DNA of 64,000 nucleotides from JAKAGZ01 sp963772675. Lineage in GTDB: Bacteria > Bacteroidota > Ignavibacteria > Ignavibacteriales > Ignavibacteriaceae. Location: assembly GCA_963772675.1 (NCBI GenBank), contig CAVYYF010000012.1:186001-250000 (forward strand), written 5' to 3'. Below are positions 44,212 through 53,292 of the stretch, piece after piece; position 1 is the first letter of the stretch; each line of letters starts with the position of its first letter. Made by a program: the position numbers and the translations under genes. Under the pieces are notes generated by a model. It saw only the letters and a list, made by a program, of their open reading frames with translations, made no database searches and was not told the origin of the DNA.

Positions 44212-45390
44212 TTATAGCTTCCCAATTATTGCATCTGTCATCTGTTGGGTTGTGCAGGCACCTTTCTTAAATACGTCGGCACCGCCTTTTAGTTTCAGCA
44301 TATCGTAAGTTCTTACTTTTCCTTCGATAATTACCCTGGAGATTGCGTCGCGAATAGTATTTGCTTTTTCATTCTCTCCAAGATGATCGAGCATCATACA
44401 AGCACTTAATATCATAGCTATCGGATTTACTATGGATGGATTCAGTTCCTGGTATTTTGGGGCGGAACCATGTGTAGGTTCGAAGACTGCCACGTCTTTA
44501 CCAATGTTTGCACTGCAGGCAAACCCTAGTCCTCCCACCAAACCTGCAAAACCATCGCTGATGATATCACCAAACATATTTTCGGCAACAATAACTCCAT
44601 ATATTTCCGGATTTTTTGTAAGCCACATCATTTGTGCATCGATATTAGTGTCCCACAGATCAATGCCCGGATAGCCTTTTGCAATTTTCTTTGCTTCACT
44701 TACCATCATTCCGGAAGTTTCACGGAGTACATTTGGTTTTTCGCAGACTGTTACATTTTTATATCCAAACTTTTTTGCATAATCAAAAGCTTCTTTGAGT
44801 ATTCTTCTGCAAGCCTCACGACTCATAATTCTTGTTGATACTGCAAGATCTTCATTTGGAACATTCTTAAATGATTTCATTTTCGGGTGAGTCTCCAGCG
44901 CATCACGGACATTTTTAGGAGGATTTGTCCATTCAACACCGGCATAAAGACCTTCAGTATTTTGCCTGAAAATTACAGCATTGATTTCAGGTTCAGAAAA
45001 TCCGTGTGCATTCCTGATGATAAAATTAAGCGGGTTACCCGGAAACGACTTGCAGGGACGAATACAAATATCAAGATTAAAATGTTGACGAAGTCCGACA
45101 ATCGGACTGAAATAAACAAGGCCACTATCACTTAATGAAGGATCGAGTTCGCTTGCTGCAGCGTCTTTTGGTTTGCTGGTAATTGCACCAAATAAACCAA
45201 TTTTATGCTTTTCAAGCAAGTCAATAGTGCGTTGAGGCAGTGCATTTCCTTCTTTACACCAGAATTCCCAGCCAATATCCGCGTGGATGTAATTCGCTTT
45301 AAAATTAATTGCGTTTAGAACACGAATTGCTTCAGGAAGAACAGTTTTACCTATGCCATCTCCAGGCATGGTAATTATAGTATGAGGCAT
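44212..45390 (-). CDS. Isocitrate/isopropylmalate-family dehydrogenase (possible homoisocitrate-type)
   Basis: A 392-residue decarboxylating dehydrogenase. Family marks: IITMPGDGIGKTVLPEAIRVL, the substrate arginines in LRQHFNLDICIRPCKSFPG near residues 100-118, NTEGLYAGVE, TRIMSREACRRI, DAQMMWLTKNPEIYGVIVAENMFGDIISD and the nucleotide-binding AVFEPTHGSAPKY. The HG(S)AP block without the charged NADP-type residues after it suggests NAD as cofactor, which is inference. As the first gene of the operon it would decarboxylate the hydroxy-tricarboxylate produced by the aconitase to a 2-oxoacid. Possible substrates: isocitrate, homoisocitrate or methylisocitrate. Confidence 0.88.
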   Translation of the reverse strand: MPHTIITMPGDGIGKTVLPEAIRVLNAINFKANYIHADIGWEFWCKEGNALPQRTIDLLEKHKIGLFGAITSKPKDAAASELDPSLSDSGLVYFSPIVGLRQHFNLDICIRPCKSFPGNPLNFIIRNAHGFSEPEINAVIFRQNTEGLYAGVEWTNPPKNVRDALETHPKMKSFKNVPNEDLAVSTRIMSREACRRILKEAFDYAKKFGYKNVTVCEKPNVLRETSGMMVSEAKKIAKGYPGIDLWDTNIDAQMMWLTKNPEIYGVIVAENMFGDIISDGFAGLVGGLGFACSANIGKDVAVFEPTHGSAPKYQELNPSIVNPIAMILSACMMLDHLGENEKANTIRDAISRVIIEGKVRTYDMLKLKGGADVFKKGACTTQQMTDAIIGKL

Positions 45391-45841
45391 CTTTCCCCCA
45401 TTTTATTATAAATATGAAAAATCAACTTATTTAAAATTATGGATTTACCCTCTGCTAAGCAAGATAATTCAGGGCAGCGATAGTTACTGCTTTATTCTGT
45501 TAGCCCGGTATTTTTCATTTATTCTTAGAAAAGACCTGGTTAAACGATTTTTGGAAATTAAATCCCGATTTTATTAAATAAATTTTATCATTAATTTAGG
45601 GCAGTCATATTGCTCATCCAAGGGAAACTAATAACACTATATCGGATAATTAAATCCCTCTCTTTCTGGATGTTCAGGAAAGTAATACAGGAAGGGGCCA
45701 GAGTCGCGTCATTAAAAATTTTCGGATAATGAATAAGAGCGAAAATTAATAATTTAGTATTCAATAAATCATTATATTTTTGTATTTGATAAAATTTGAT
45801 ATCAGTTGAGGAACAATCTGAAATATCATGGGAACTATTAA
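45391..45841. other. Non-coding gap between the operon and the hybrid kinase
   Basis: 451 AT-rich bases between divergent genes; it must hold the operon's promoter (minus) and the kinase promoter (plus). I recognised no hairpin, repeat or known RNA. The frame open at 45591-45989 on the minus strand overlaps the kinase start and looks spurious. Confidence 0.5.
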
Positions 45842-48800
45842 TTGAAAAATGGTACCGCTGAAAATAAGGTAATCCAATTCGAGCAGGATCTGGAAAAATT
45901 TGACAGAATTTTGTCTGACCTAAGATCGGTAGGACCGCTCCCAGCCAAAATAAGTAATAAGTTAAAACTGTTTGAAGAGACCATAGCAAACCTGAAAGAA
46001 TCAGTCAGGGATTATATCCTTATTTCTGAAGCATCGATTGATGTTATTTTTCGCATTTCTTATACAGGCAAAATACTTTTTATCACCCCTTCCTGTAAAG
46101 AAGCCTTTGGCTACGAAGTTGATGAAATTCTGGGGGATCCATTTTTAAATTTTGTTTCTAAAGGAAATATCAAAACTACACTAAGTGCTCTTTCAAAATT
46201 TTTAAAAGAAAAAGAACTTCATAATTTTATCACGTCTATATTACATAAGAACGGTGAGGAGATTCCTGTCGAATTAAATGCAAGAATTATTGATATAAAT
46301 GGGAAAAAAGTTGGTCACGGGACGCTACACGTTATAAAAGAAAGACTAAAATCTGAAGAAAAATTGCGAGCATCGGAAAATACATTCAGAACTGTCTGGG
46401 AAAAATCCTCCGATGGAATTCGTTTAACAGATGAAACAGGTATAGTCTATATGTGCAACAAAGCATATTCTGAAATGGTTGGTATGTCAAAAGAGGAGAT
46501 CGAAGGGAAAATTTTTACTGTTGTCTATGACCCGGCCTACGCACCGCTTGCTTTAAGGAATTACCAGAACAGTGTAAAACATAGTAACATACAATCTAAA
46601 TATGATTCATCTGTTAATTTATGGAATGGAGCATACCTTAATTTTGAAATCTCAAATTCATTTATAGAAAATATTAATAATAAAAGATTATTATTGAGTA
46701 TATTCAGAGATGTTACGGAAAGAAAATCAAATGAGGAACTTCTAAAGAGAAAGGACAACTTGCTTCAGGGAATAGCTGAAGCAACAAGGAGTTTAATTTC
46801 GAACAGGGATAGTAATACCGGCTTCAACTCAGCGTTAAGGATTCTAGGTATTGCAGCCAGAGTTGATAGAGTTTACATATACAAGCACGAGATAATTGAA
46901 GAAACAGAAGAACATTATGCCAAGCTTCTTTTTGAATGGTCAGCGGAATCTGCCATTGCGCAGATAGAGAATCCCGCTTTGCAGAAATTATCCTATTCAA
47001 GATTTGCATCCCTTAATTTTTATGAAAACTTTTCGAAAGGAAACTCATTAAAATTTATTATTAAAAATTTACCACCTGAAACTCAGGCCGCATTAATTGA
47101 TAAAACAATTAAGTCTTTAATTCTAGTGCCGATAATGGTTGATGATGTTTACTGGGGCTTCGTTGGTTTTGATGATCTTAATGAGGACCGTGTTTGGACA
47201 GACAATGAAGAATCGTTGCTTTTCACAATGTCGGCTACGATAGCTGCAGTTATAAAAAACAATAAAATATCTGACGATTTAATTGAAAAAAATAAACAGC
47301 TTGATATAGCCTTGGCAAGAGCTGAATCAGCTGTAAGGGCAAAGAGCGAATTCCTGGCACTGATGTCGCACGAAATAAGAACACCAATGAATGGTGTTAT
47401 TGGAATGACCGGACTACTGCTTGATACTGATCTTGATGGTGATCAAAAAGAATATGTGGAAACGATTAGATTGAGCGGTGACCAGTTACTTGTTATCATA
47501 AATGATATTCTGGATTTTTCAAAAATTGAATCGGAAAAACTTGAGTTTGAACACCAGGCTTTTGATGTTAGAGATTGTATTGAAGATTCCCTTGATCTAG
47601 TTGCTCCCAGAGCTGCGGAAAAATCCCTTGACATCGCATACCTGATAGAAGAAAATACACCCACAACAATTATGGGAGACGTTACCAGGCTAAGGCAAAT
47701 AATTATTAACCTGGTAAATAATTCTGTAAAGTTTACTGAACAGGGTGAAGTGTTTGTTTCTGTTTCTGCCAAAAAGATTGGCGATAAATATGAATTACTA
47801 TTTTCTATAAAAGACACCGGCGTAGGAATTCCCTTTGATAAAATGGATCGTTTATTTAAATCTTTCAGCCAGGTTGACAGTTCAACTACAAGGACTCATG
47901 GCGGAACCGGACTCGGATTAGCAATAAGTCAGAAATTATCCCAAATGATGGGAGGTAAAGTGTGGGTTGAAAGTGAACTGGGAAAAGGGAGTACCTTTTA
48001 TTTCACCATATTGGCTGAAACAGCGCCTTCTATTTCCAGGGTATATTTAAAAGGGGATCAACCTGAACTGAAGAATAAAAAGGTTTTGATTGTTGACGAT
48101 AATAAAACAAACAGAAGAATTATCCAGCTTCAGACCGATTCCTGGGGGATGGAATCCAGAATTGTTAATTCAGGAGAAGAGGCTCTAAACTTGCTTGAGA
48201 AAGGAGAAAAATTTGATGTTGCTCTTTTTGATTATCAAATGCCAATTATGGATGGCATTACTTTATCCCAGGAAGTCAGGAAATATGAGAATGCAAAAAA
48301 TACCCCGATAATAATTCTTACTTCAATAGGAAGAAAAGAGCAGCTTACGGAGTATGACAGAATGAATCTTGCAGGATTTCTATCAAAGCCAATCAAGCAT
48401 GCGCAGTTACAAGGAATATTGGTAAATGTTTTAAGCGGGAAAGATAGAGGGAAAAGAAATGAATTAAACAGGGAAGTCATAATCGATAGAAAATTGGCTT
48501 CTCAGATGCCGTTGAGAATATTAGTTGCTGAAGATAATGTAGTTAACCAAAGGGTCGCTCTGCGGATTTTTGAAAGGCTGGGATATAGAGCTGATGTAGC
48601 TGCTACAGGAATAGAAGCGGTAGAAGGTGTCAGGAATATAAATTATGATGTAGTTTTTATGGATATACTGATGCCGGAAATGGATGGTTATGAAGCAACA
48701 AAAATTATACTTGATGAGTTTCAGCCTAAAGAAAGGCCTAAAATAATTGCAATGACAGCAAATGCAATGCAGGGAGACAGGGAAACTTGTCTTGAAGCAG

Positions 48801-49294
48801 GTATGGATGATTATCTGAGCAAACCAATCAGGATTGAAGATTTACAAAAAGTAATAATTAAATGGGGAAAAAAGATTTATGATGAAAAGGATACTTTAAT
48901 TTCCGAATTGAAATTGAAAAGAACACCTACCTTATTAATTGATGAAAGCAAAATAACTTTTCTTAATGATATCCAAAGCGAGCAGGACCTTAACTTTTAT
49001 GTTGAGCTTTTAGATATATATATTGCTGATCTCCCGGTTATGATACGTAATATAAAAACGGCTGTTGATGGAAAAAATTCAAAAATGCTTCAGCTAAACG
49101 CTCATAAGTTGAAGGGAAGCAGTGTAACTCTTGGAATTGATCTGATAACAGATCTTAGTCACGAACTTGAATCAGCAGCAAGAGCAAATAGGATTGATGA
49201 AACTACTGAAAAAATGGCTGATGACCTTGTGCATAAGTTTGAAACAATTATTAAAGAGCTTGAAATAATCAGGGAGAAATATTCAAAATATTAG
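45842..49294 (+). CDS. Soluble hybrid histidine kinase with PAS, GAF, two receivers and Hpt
   Basis: A 1,150-residue phosphorelay protein without a transmembrane segment. In order: coiled start; PAS 1 (ASIDVIFRISYTGKILFITPSC, about 62-170); PAS 2 (VWEKSSDGIRLTDETGIVYMCN, about 180-300); GAF-like domain (about 305-480); HisKA with phospho-His in LMSHEIRTPMNGVIG near residue 512; ATPase (IINLVNNSVKF, DTGVGIPFDKM, GGTGLGLAISQKL); receiver 1 (VALFDYQMPIMDG); receiver 2 (VVFMDILMPEMDGYEA); and Hpt with LNAHKLKGSSVTLG near residue 1086. The start is TTG; no ATG lies near. Sensed signal and target are unknown. Divergent from the tricarboxylate operon. Confidence 0.93.
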   Translation: MKNGTAENKVIQFEQDLEKFDRILSDLRSVGPLPAKISNKLKLFEETIANLKESVRDYILISEASIDVIFRISYTGKILFITPSCKEAFGYEVDEILGDPFLNFVSKGNIKTTLSALSKFLKEKELHNFITSILHKNGEEIPVELNARIIDINGKKVGHGTLHVIKERLKSEEKLRASENTFRTVWEKSSDGIRLTDETGIVYMCNKAYSEMVGMSKEEIEGKIFTVVYDPAYAPLALRNYQNSVKHSNIQSKYDSSVNLWNGAYLNFEISNSFIENINNKRLLLSIFRDVTERKSNEELLKRKDNLLQGIAEATRSLISNRDSNTGFNSALRILGIAARVDRVYIYKHEIIEETEEHYAKLLFEWSAESAIAQIENPALQKLSYSRFASLNFYENFSKGNSLKFIIKNLPPETQAALIDKTIKSLILVPIMVDDVYWGFVGFDDLNEDRVWTDNEESLLFTMSATIAAVIKNNKISDDLIEKNKQLDIALARAESAVRAKSEFLALMSHEIRTPMNGVIGMTGLLLDTDLDGDQKEYVETIRLSGDQLLVIINDILDFSKIESEKLEFEHQAFDVRDCIEDSLDLVAPRAAEKSLDIAYLIEENTPTTIMGDVTRLRQIIINLVNNSVKFTEQGEVFVSVSAKKIGDKYELLFSIKDTGVGIPFDKMDRLFKSFSQVDSSTTRTHGGTGLGLAISQKLSQMMGGKVWVESELGKGSTFYFTILAETAPSISRVYLKGDQPELKNKKVLIVDDNKTNRRIIQLQTDSWGMESRIVNSGEEALNLLEKGEKFDVALFDYQMPIMDGITLSQEVRKYENAKNTPIIILTSIGRKEQLTEYDRMNLAGFLSKPIKHAQLQGILVNVLSGKDRGKRNELNREVIIDRKLASQMPLRILVAEDNVVNQRVALRIFERLGYRADVAATGIEAVEGVRNINYDVVFMDILMPEMDGYEATKIILDEFQPKERPKIIAMTANAMQGDRETCLEAGMDDYLSKPIRIEDLQKVIIKWGKKIYDEKDTLISELKLKRTPTLLIDESKITFLNDIQSEQDLNFYVELLDIYIADLPVMIRNIKTAVDGKNSKMLQLNAHKLKGSSVTLGIDLITDLSHELESAARANRIDETTEKMADDLVHKFETIIKELEIIREKYSKY

Positions 49295-49330
49295 TATCCA
49301 GTTACTTTTAGAAGAACCGACTAATTCAAT

Positions 49331-50275
49331 ATGCAAAAAAAAAGAGCCCCTCTTAACCGCACTTTAACCGTGTCTGAAAAAGAAATAACTGATCTTAAAA
49401 AGAAATTGCTATTCACTTCCGGTAAGATTTTATCGAAGAAACAGATAATTAATAAAATAATACATGGGGATGTTTTTGATGTACTTGAATTACTTCCCGA
49501 TAATTTTGTAGATCTCCTTTTTGTCGATCCTCCATACAATCTTGATAAAAAATTTAATCTTACTGTATTTAAGGAAATGGGAAATGAAAAATATGCTGAG
49601 TGGCTCGATTCCTGGCTTAATAAAATTATCAGATTGTTAAAGAATAATTCATCTGTTTATATCTGTGGGGATTGGAAATCATCCCCGGCAATTTATAACG
49701 TTGCAAAAAAATATTTTAAAATAAAAAACAGAATTACCTGGGAAAGAGAAAAGGGAAGGGGCGCTAAATCAAATTGGAAAAACTGTTCGGAAGATATCTG
49801 GTTTTGTACCGCGTCGGATAATTTTACTTTTAATATTGAAGATGTAAAAATTAAAAGGAGAGTTCTTGCACCATATAAAGAAAATGGTCAGCCTAAGGAT
49901 TGGACTTCTGAAGAGAAGACTAATTACAGGATAACTTATCCTTCAAATATCTGGACTGACCTGACTGTACCATTTTGGTCAATGCCGGAAAACACAGATC
50001 ACCCCACGCAAAAACCGGAAAAACTTCTGGCAAAAATAATACTGGCAAGTTCCCATCCCGGTGAAATGGTTTTTGACCCCTTCATCGGATCTGGCACAAC
50101 TGCTGTTGTTGCCAAAAAACTAGGCAGGTTATATTCAGGTATTGAAACCGATTTGGACTATTGCTGTATTACAGAAAAGAGGCTGCAACTTGCAGAAAAA
50201 AATAAGAGTATACAAGGATACGAGGACGATGTATTCTGGGAAAGAAATACTTTGAAAGATAGAAAAAAGAAGTAA
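49331..50275 (+). CDS. Site-specific DNA methyltransferase (beta-class, orphan)
   Basis: A 314-residue amino-methyltransferase. Motif IV FVDPPYNLDK comes before motif I FDPFIGSGTTAVVAKKLGR, the order of beta-class enzymes. The DPPY form fits adenine-N6 methylation, but cytosine-N4 cannot be excluded. The C-terminal part carries DHPTQKPEKLLAKII, the usual motif X-like region. No restriction endonuclease or specificity subunit is next to it, so it appears to be a solitary methyltransferase. Recognition site unknown. Confidence 0.9.
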   Translation: MQKKRAPLNRTLTVSEKEITDLKKKLLFTSGKILSKKQIINKIIHGDVFDVLELLPDNFVDLLFVDPPYNLDKKFNLTVFKEMGNEKYAEWLDSWLNKIIRLLKNNSSVYICGDWKSSPAIYNVAKKYFKIKNRITWEREKGRGAKSNWKNCSEDIWFCTASDNFTFNIEDVKIKRRVLAPYKENGQPKDWTSEEKTNYRITYPSNIWTDLTVPFWSMPENTDHPTQKPEKLLAKIILASSHPGEMVFDPFIGSGTTAVVAKKLGRLYSGIETDLDYCCITEKRLQLAEKNKSIQGYEDDVFWERNTLKDRKKK

Positions 50276-50343
50276 AGTCCCTCCTTGTAAACTTGCGATA
50301 GTTAAGTAAAATAATAATCTTTACATCTCTAAAGTTTTAAAAC

Positions 50344-50440
50344 CTCGGGTAGCGGTTGACGAAATAATACCCAATCCCGTCAGGTCCGGAAGGAAGCAGC
50401 GGTAAGTATGAATTTCGGGTAACCTGCTGCCCGTTTTTTT
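50344..50440 (+). ncRNA. ffs: Signal recognition particle RNA (bacterial small type)
   Basis: Contains the highly conserved SRP apical loop sequence GTCAGGTCCGGAAGGAAGCA (50379-50398) at the tip of a hairpin. Ends pair: GGGTAGCGGTT (about 50347-50357) with AACCTGCTGCCC (50421-50432), followed by a T-tract (50434-50440). About 97 nt, fitting the bacterial 4.5S type. The T-tract ends next to the convergent gene at 50441. Confidence 0.93.
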
Positions 50441-50893
50441 TCAGAAATTAAAAGACAAACCTACTAAATAGGTTTTTTCTTCATTTGCCGTATTGTAATT
50501 ATCTCTTCGTATTCCTAGATACACCTTAACAGGCGGTGTTTCTTGAACTGTTCTACTATTTGACACTTTCATTATTAATTTTGAATTTGAAGGGAGTAAT
50601 ATAAGGGACGAACTATTAGAATTAGTTGTATCTTCAGTGTCATCGCTCTCCTGAAATACAAATTTATACATTAAAAAGCCGACCACTACTGCCCCCGCCA
50701 AAATGTAAATACCAGTATGGCTATTATTATCCTGGGGTACGGTTGTTCCCGTAGTTGTTCCACCACCGCCGGGTCCGGAGTTTACTTTCCATAATGATTG
50801 TGCATCAACTGTATTAGAGGAAAAAAGCACTGCAATAGAAAATGCTAATATCACTATTACAGATGAAAAACCAGAGTTAAATTTTTTCCACAT
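50441..50893 (-). CDS. Exported membrane-anchored protein of unknown function
   Basis: Not recognised. A 150-residue product with a Sec signal (FSSVIVILAFSIAVLFSSNTVDAQS), a low-complexity linker (GPGGGGTTTGTTVPQDNN), a second membrane segment (TGIYILAGAVVVGFLMYKFVF, about 60-80), a polar serine/asparagine stretch and a beta-rich end (KVYLGIRRDNYN...EKTYLVGLSFNF). The last residues look like a beta strand ending in Phe, similar to outer-membrane protein ends, but there is too little to call a porin. Confidence 0.6.
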   Translation of the reverse strand: MWKKFNSGFSSVIVILAFSIAVLFSSNTVDAQSLWKVNSGPGGGGTTTGTTVPQDNNSHTGIYILAGAVVVGFLMYKFVFQESDDTEDTTNSNSSSLILLPSNSKLIMKVSNSRTVQETPPVKVYLGIRRDNYNTANEEKTYLVGLSFNF

Positions 50894-50968
50894 AATTACC
50901 TCCGATGAAAAATGAGTTGTTTAATTGCTTAAATCTAATTTTAGTTCAAATTAAATTCTACATATATT

Positions 50969-51271
50969 TTACTTATTTATCTGAACATAATCCACAAAAA
51001 TAAGATCTACATATTCGTGATAATTCATAAGGTCCTTGTTCAGCTCTTTTCCATGTTTGCTATTTAATAGCTTATCCATATCTTCTTTTTTTGCAACTTC
51101 AAATTCACAAAAATGGCTATATTTTGTTTCAAGTAATAAACTGCTCTCAACTTTTCCCGCTATTATTTCCTCACCGGCCAGATTAGATAAATGTTTTAAT
51201 GTAAATTCTTCAAAATGAGCAAAAACCTGTTTATCATCAGTCTTTTTGAGAAATAAGAGCAGTTTATACAT
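50969..51271 (-). CDS. Small EthD/dimeric alpha-beta barrel-like protein
   Basis: A 100-residue cytoplasmic protein. The start MYKLLLFLKKTDDKQVFAHFEEFTLKHL and the later FCEFEVAKKEDMDKLLNSKHGKELNKDLMNY are like the ferredoxin-like EthD/Dabb proteins, which form dimers and bind small molecules or act on aromatic intermediates. No catalytic residue can be named. It lies 23 bases after uvrC on the same strand and may be cotranscribed. Confidence 0.65.
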   Translation of the reverse strand: MYKLLLFLKKTDDKQVFAHFEEFTLKHLSNLAGEEIIAGKVESSLLLETKYSHFCEFEVAKKEDMDKLLNSKHGKELNKDLMNYHEYVDLIFVDYVQINK

Positions 51272-51294
51272 TGTATGCCTCTAATAAATTCATT

Positions 51295-53130
51295 TTATGC
51301 TTTGTGATTGTTTAGACTCTCAAAGTGTTTTTTAATCAATTCGGCTTTAGCCTTTCCTGCTACTTTTGATAATATCTCAATATCTGCATTCTGTATTGCT
51401 AAAATACTGCCCATCTCTTTCAGTAATTTATCGGTAGTTGATTTGCCGATTCCTTTTATATTGTTCAACTCAGAAGTAATAGTTCGTTTGCTCCTTCTGC
51501 TTCTGTGGAAAGTAATTGCAAAACGATGCGCTTCATCCCTTACCTGCTGAAGTAGTTTTAACCCGGATGATGTTTTGGGGACCGACTCCGGTTCTGAATT
51601 GCCGGGGAAGAAAACCTCTTCAAGTCTTTTAGCCAGTCCGATTATATTATAATTTTTAAAACCAAGTTCATTAAGTACACTCACTGCGCTTGATAATTGT
51701 CCTTTCCCTCCGTCCACCATTATCAAGTCAGGTTCTGATTCCTTTTCTTTCAGAAGTTTTTTATATCTTCTCTCTATAACTTCACGCATACTTGAAAAGT
51801 CATCCGGTCCCTCGACTGTTTTAATTATGAATTTGCGGTAAAGACTTTTCTTCGGTTTACCGTCGATGAATACCACCATACTTGCCACGGAATCAGTCCC
51901 CTGTAAATTAGAGATATCGAAACACTCAATTTTTCTTGGCAGGGATTTCAATCTTAAATCTCTTTGTAATGCTGAAAGCGAATAGGGGACATTGCCCTGG
52001 TTTTTCATTTTTTGAATCTGAATTTCTTTTAGCTGAAGTATAGCATTCTGTTTACACATTTTTATTAATGAAAGCGCATCGCTGCTTCTTTTCGGTATGA
52101 CGAATTTTGCTCTCCTTCCTGCGCGCTGGCTTAGCCAGGATGAGAGAGTCTCAGAATCTGTCGGCTCAATTTCAAGGAGTATCTCTTTTGGTATCTCAAC
52201 ATATTCTCCGTAATAAAATTTTAAAGCTGCAGAGTAAATGTCAGTTAGTTCGTCACCTTCACCTATCCCAAGTTTTAATTGTTTTTTTGAAGTAAGCTTG
52301 CCTCCACGTATATTAAAGATTGAGCAAGCTGAATCTTTACCTTCATAAGCAATTGAAATGACATCACGGTCTTCAAAATCACTTGCAACAATTTTTTGGC
52401 GTGCCGAAATTACATTTAGTTGATCTCTTTTATCCCTGATCTCTGCTGCCTTTTCAAATTCCATTTTCTCAACAGCTATTTCCATTTTAGAAGTTAAATC
52501 TTTAATCAGCTCATCGGTTTTTCCTTTTAGAAGTTTTACAACTTCATCAACCATATCTTTGTATCCTCTTTCGGATATCAATCCTTCACAAGGTCCATCG
52601 CATTTATGGATATGAAAATCGAGGCAGACTTTGAATTTCTTTTTGTCTATCGCTTCCTGGTCAATATTTAATTTGCAGCTTCTTATTTTAAATATTTGAT
52701 TTATCATTCGGAGTGCAGATTTCATATCCTTTACGTTAGTATAAGGCCCAAAATATTTTGAGCCGTCTTTAACAACTCTTCTGGTTGGATAAACACGAGG
52801 ATAAGGCTCATGTGTAACTTTTATGAAGGGGTAAGACTTATCATCTTTTAAATTAATATTGTAACGCGGCTTAAGATCTTTTATCAGATTATTTTCAAGT
52901 ACCAGTGCTTCTATTTCATTGTCAGTAACTATAAGTTCAAAGTCGTTTATCTTATTGACAAGAGCTAGTGTTTTGGCGGAAGTTATGCTTTCGTGAAAAT
53001 AGCTCCTCACGCGGTTCTTTAAATTTCTCGCTTTACCGACGTAAATCACCCTTCCTTTTTCGTTTAGAAACTGGTATACTCCGGGGTCACTAGGTAGATT
53101 CTTTATTTTTGCTTCTAAATTGATGTTCAT
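51295..53130 (-). CDS. uvrC: Excinuclease ABC subunit C
   Basis: Makes both incisions in nucleotide excision repair with UvrB. The GIY-YIG nuclease domain is at residues 14-92 (GVYQFLNEKGRVIYVGKARNL, RYNINLKDDKSYPFIK). A UVR motif is near 205-240 (KMEIAVEKMEFEKAAEIRDKRDQL), the RNase-H-like C-terminal nuclease follows (KIECFDISNLQGTDSVASMVVF, PDLIMVDGGKGQL), and a helix-hairpin-helix pair (LNNIKGIGKSTTDKLLKEMGS) is at the end. Length of 611 is typical. Confidence 0.97.
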   Translation of the reverse strand: MNINLEAKIKNLPSDPGVYQFLNEKGRVIYVGKARNLKNRVRSYFHESITSAKTLALVNKINDFELIVTDNEIEALVLENNLIKDLKPRYNINLKDDKSYPFIKVTHEPYPRVYPTRRVVKDGSKYFGPYTNVKDMKSALRMINQIFKIRSCKLNIDQEAIDKKKFKVCLDFHIHKCDGPCEGLISERGYKDMVDEVVKLLKGKTDELIKDLTSKMEIAVEKMEFEKAAEIRDKRDQLNVISARQKIVASDFEDRDVISIAYEGKDSACSIFNIRGGKLTSKKQLKLGIGEGDELTDIYSAALKFYYGEYVEIPKEILLEIEPTDSETLSSWLSQRAGRRAKFVIPKRSSDALSLIKMCKQNAILQLKEIQIQKMKNQGNVPYSLSALQRDLRLKSLPRKIECFDISNLQGTDSVASMVVFIDGKPKKSLYRKFIIKTVEGPDDFSSMREVIERRYKKLLKEKESEPDLIMVDGGKGQLSSAVSVLNELGFKNYNIIGLAKRLEEVFFPGNSEPESVPKTSSGLKLLQQVRDEAHRFAITFHRSRRSKRTITSELNNIKGIGKSTTDKLLKEMGSILAIQNADIEILSKVAGKAKAELIKKHFESLNNHKA

Positions 53131-53292
53131 ATTGGTTAAAATGATTAATTATAAATTAAGACAAAAATGTCTTTAAAGAAATGCTCAATTAGGAGAGTAG
53201 TAAATGTATACACTCGCAAGGTTGTATCAATTATATTTTGCGGAAAGATTAAATTAGAGGAAAATTATAAGCTAAAAAATAAGTGTTAGATA

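Noticed and set aside
45591..45989. Minus-strand frame of 132 residues in the gap before the hybrid kinase
   Set aside because: It overlaps the kinase start, has no family pattern or ribosome-binding site, and its composition looks like random translation.
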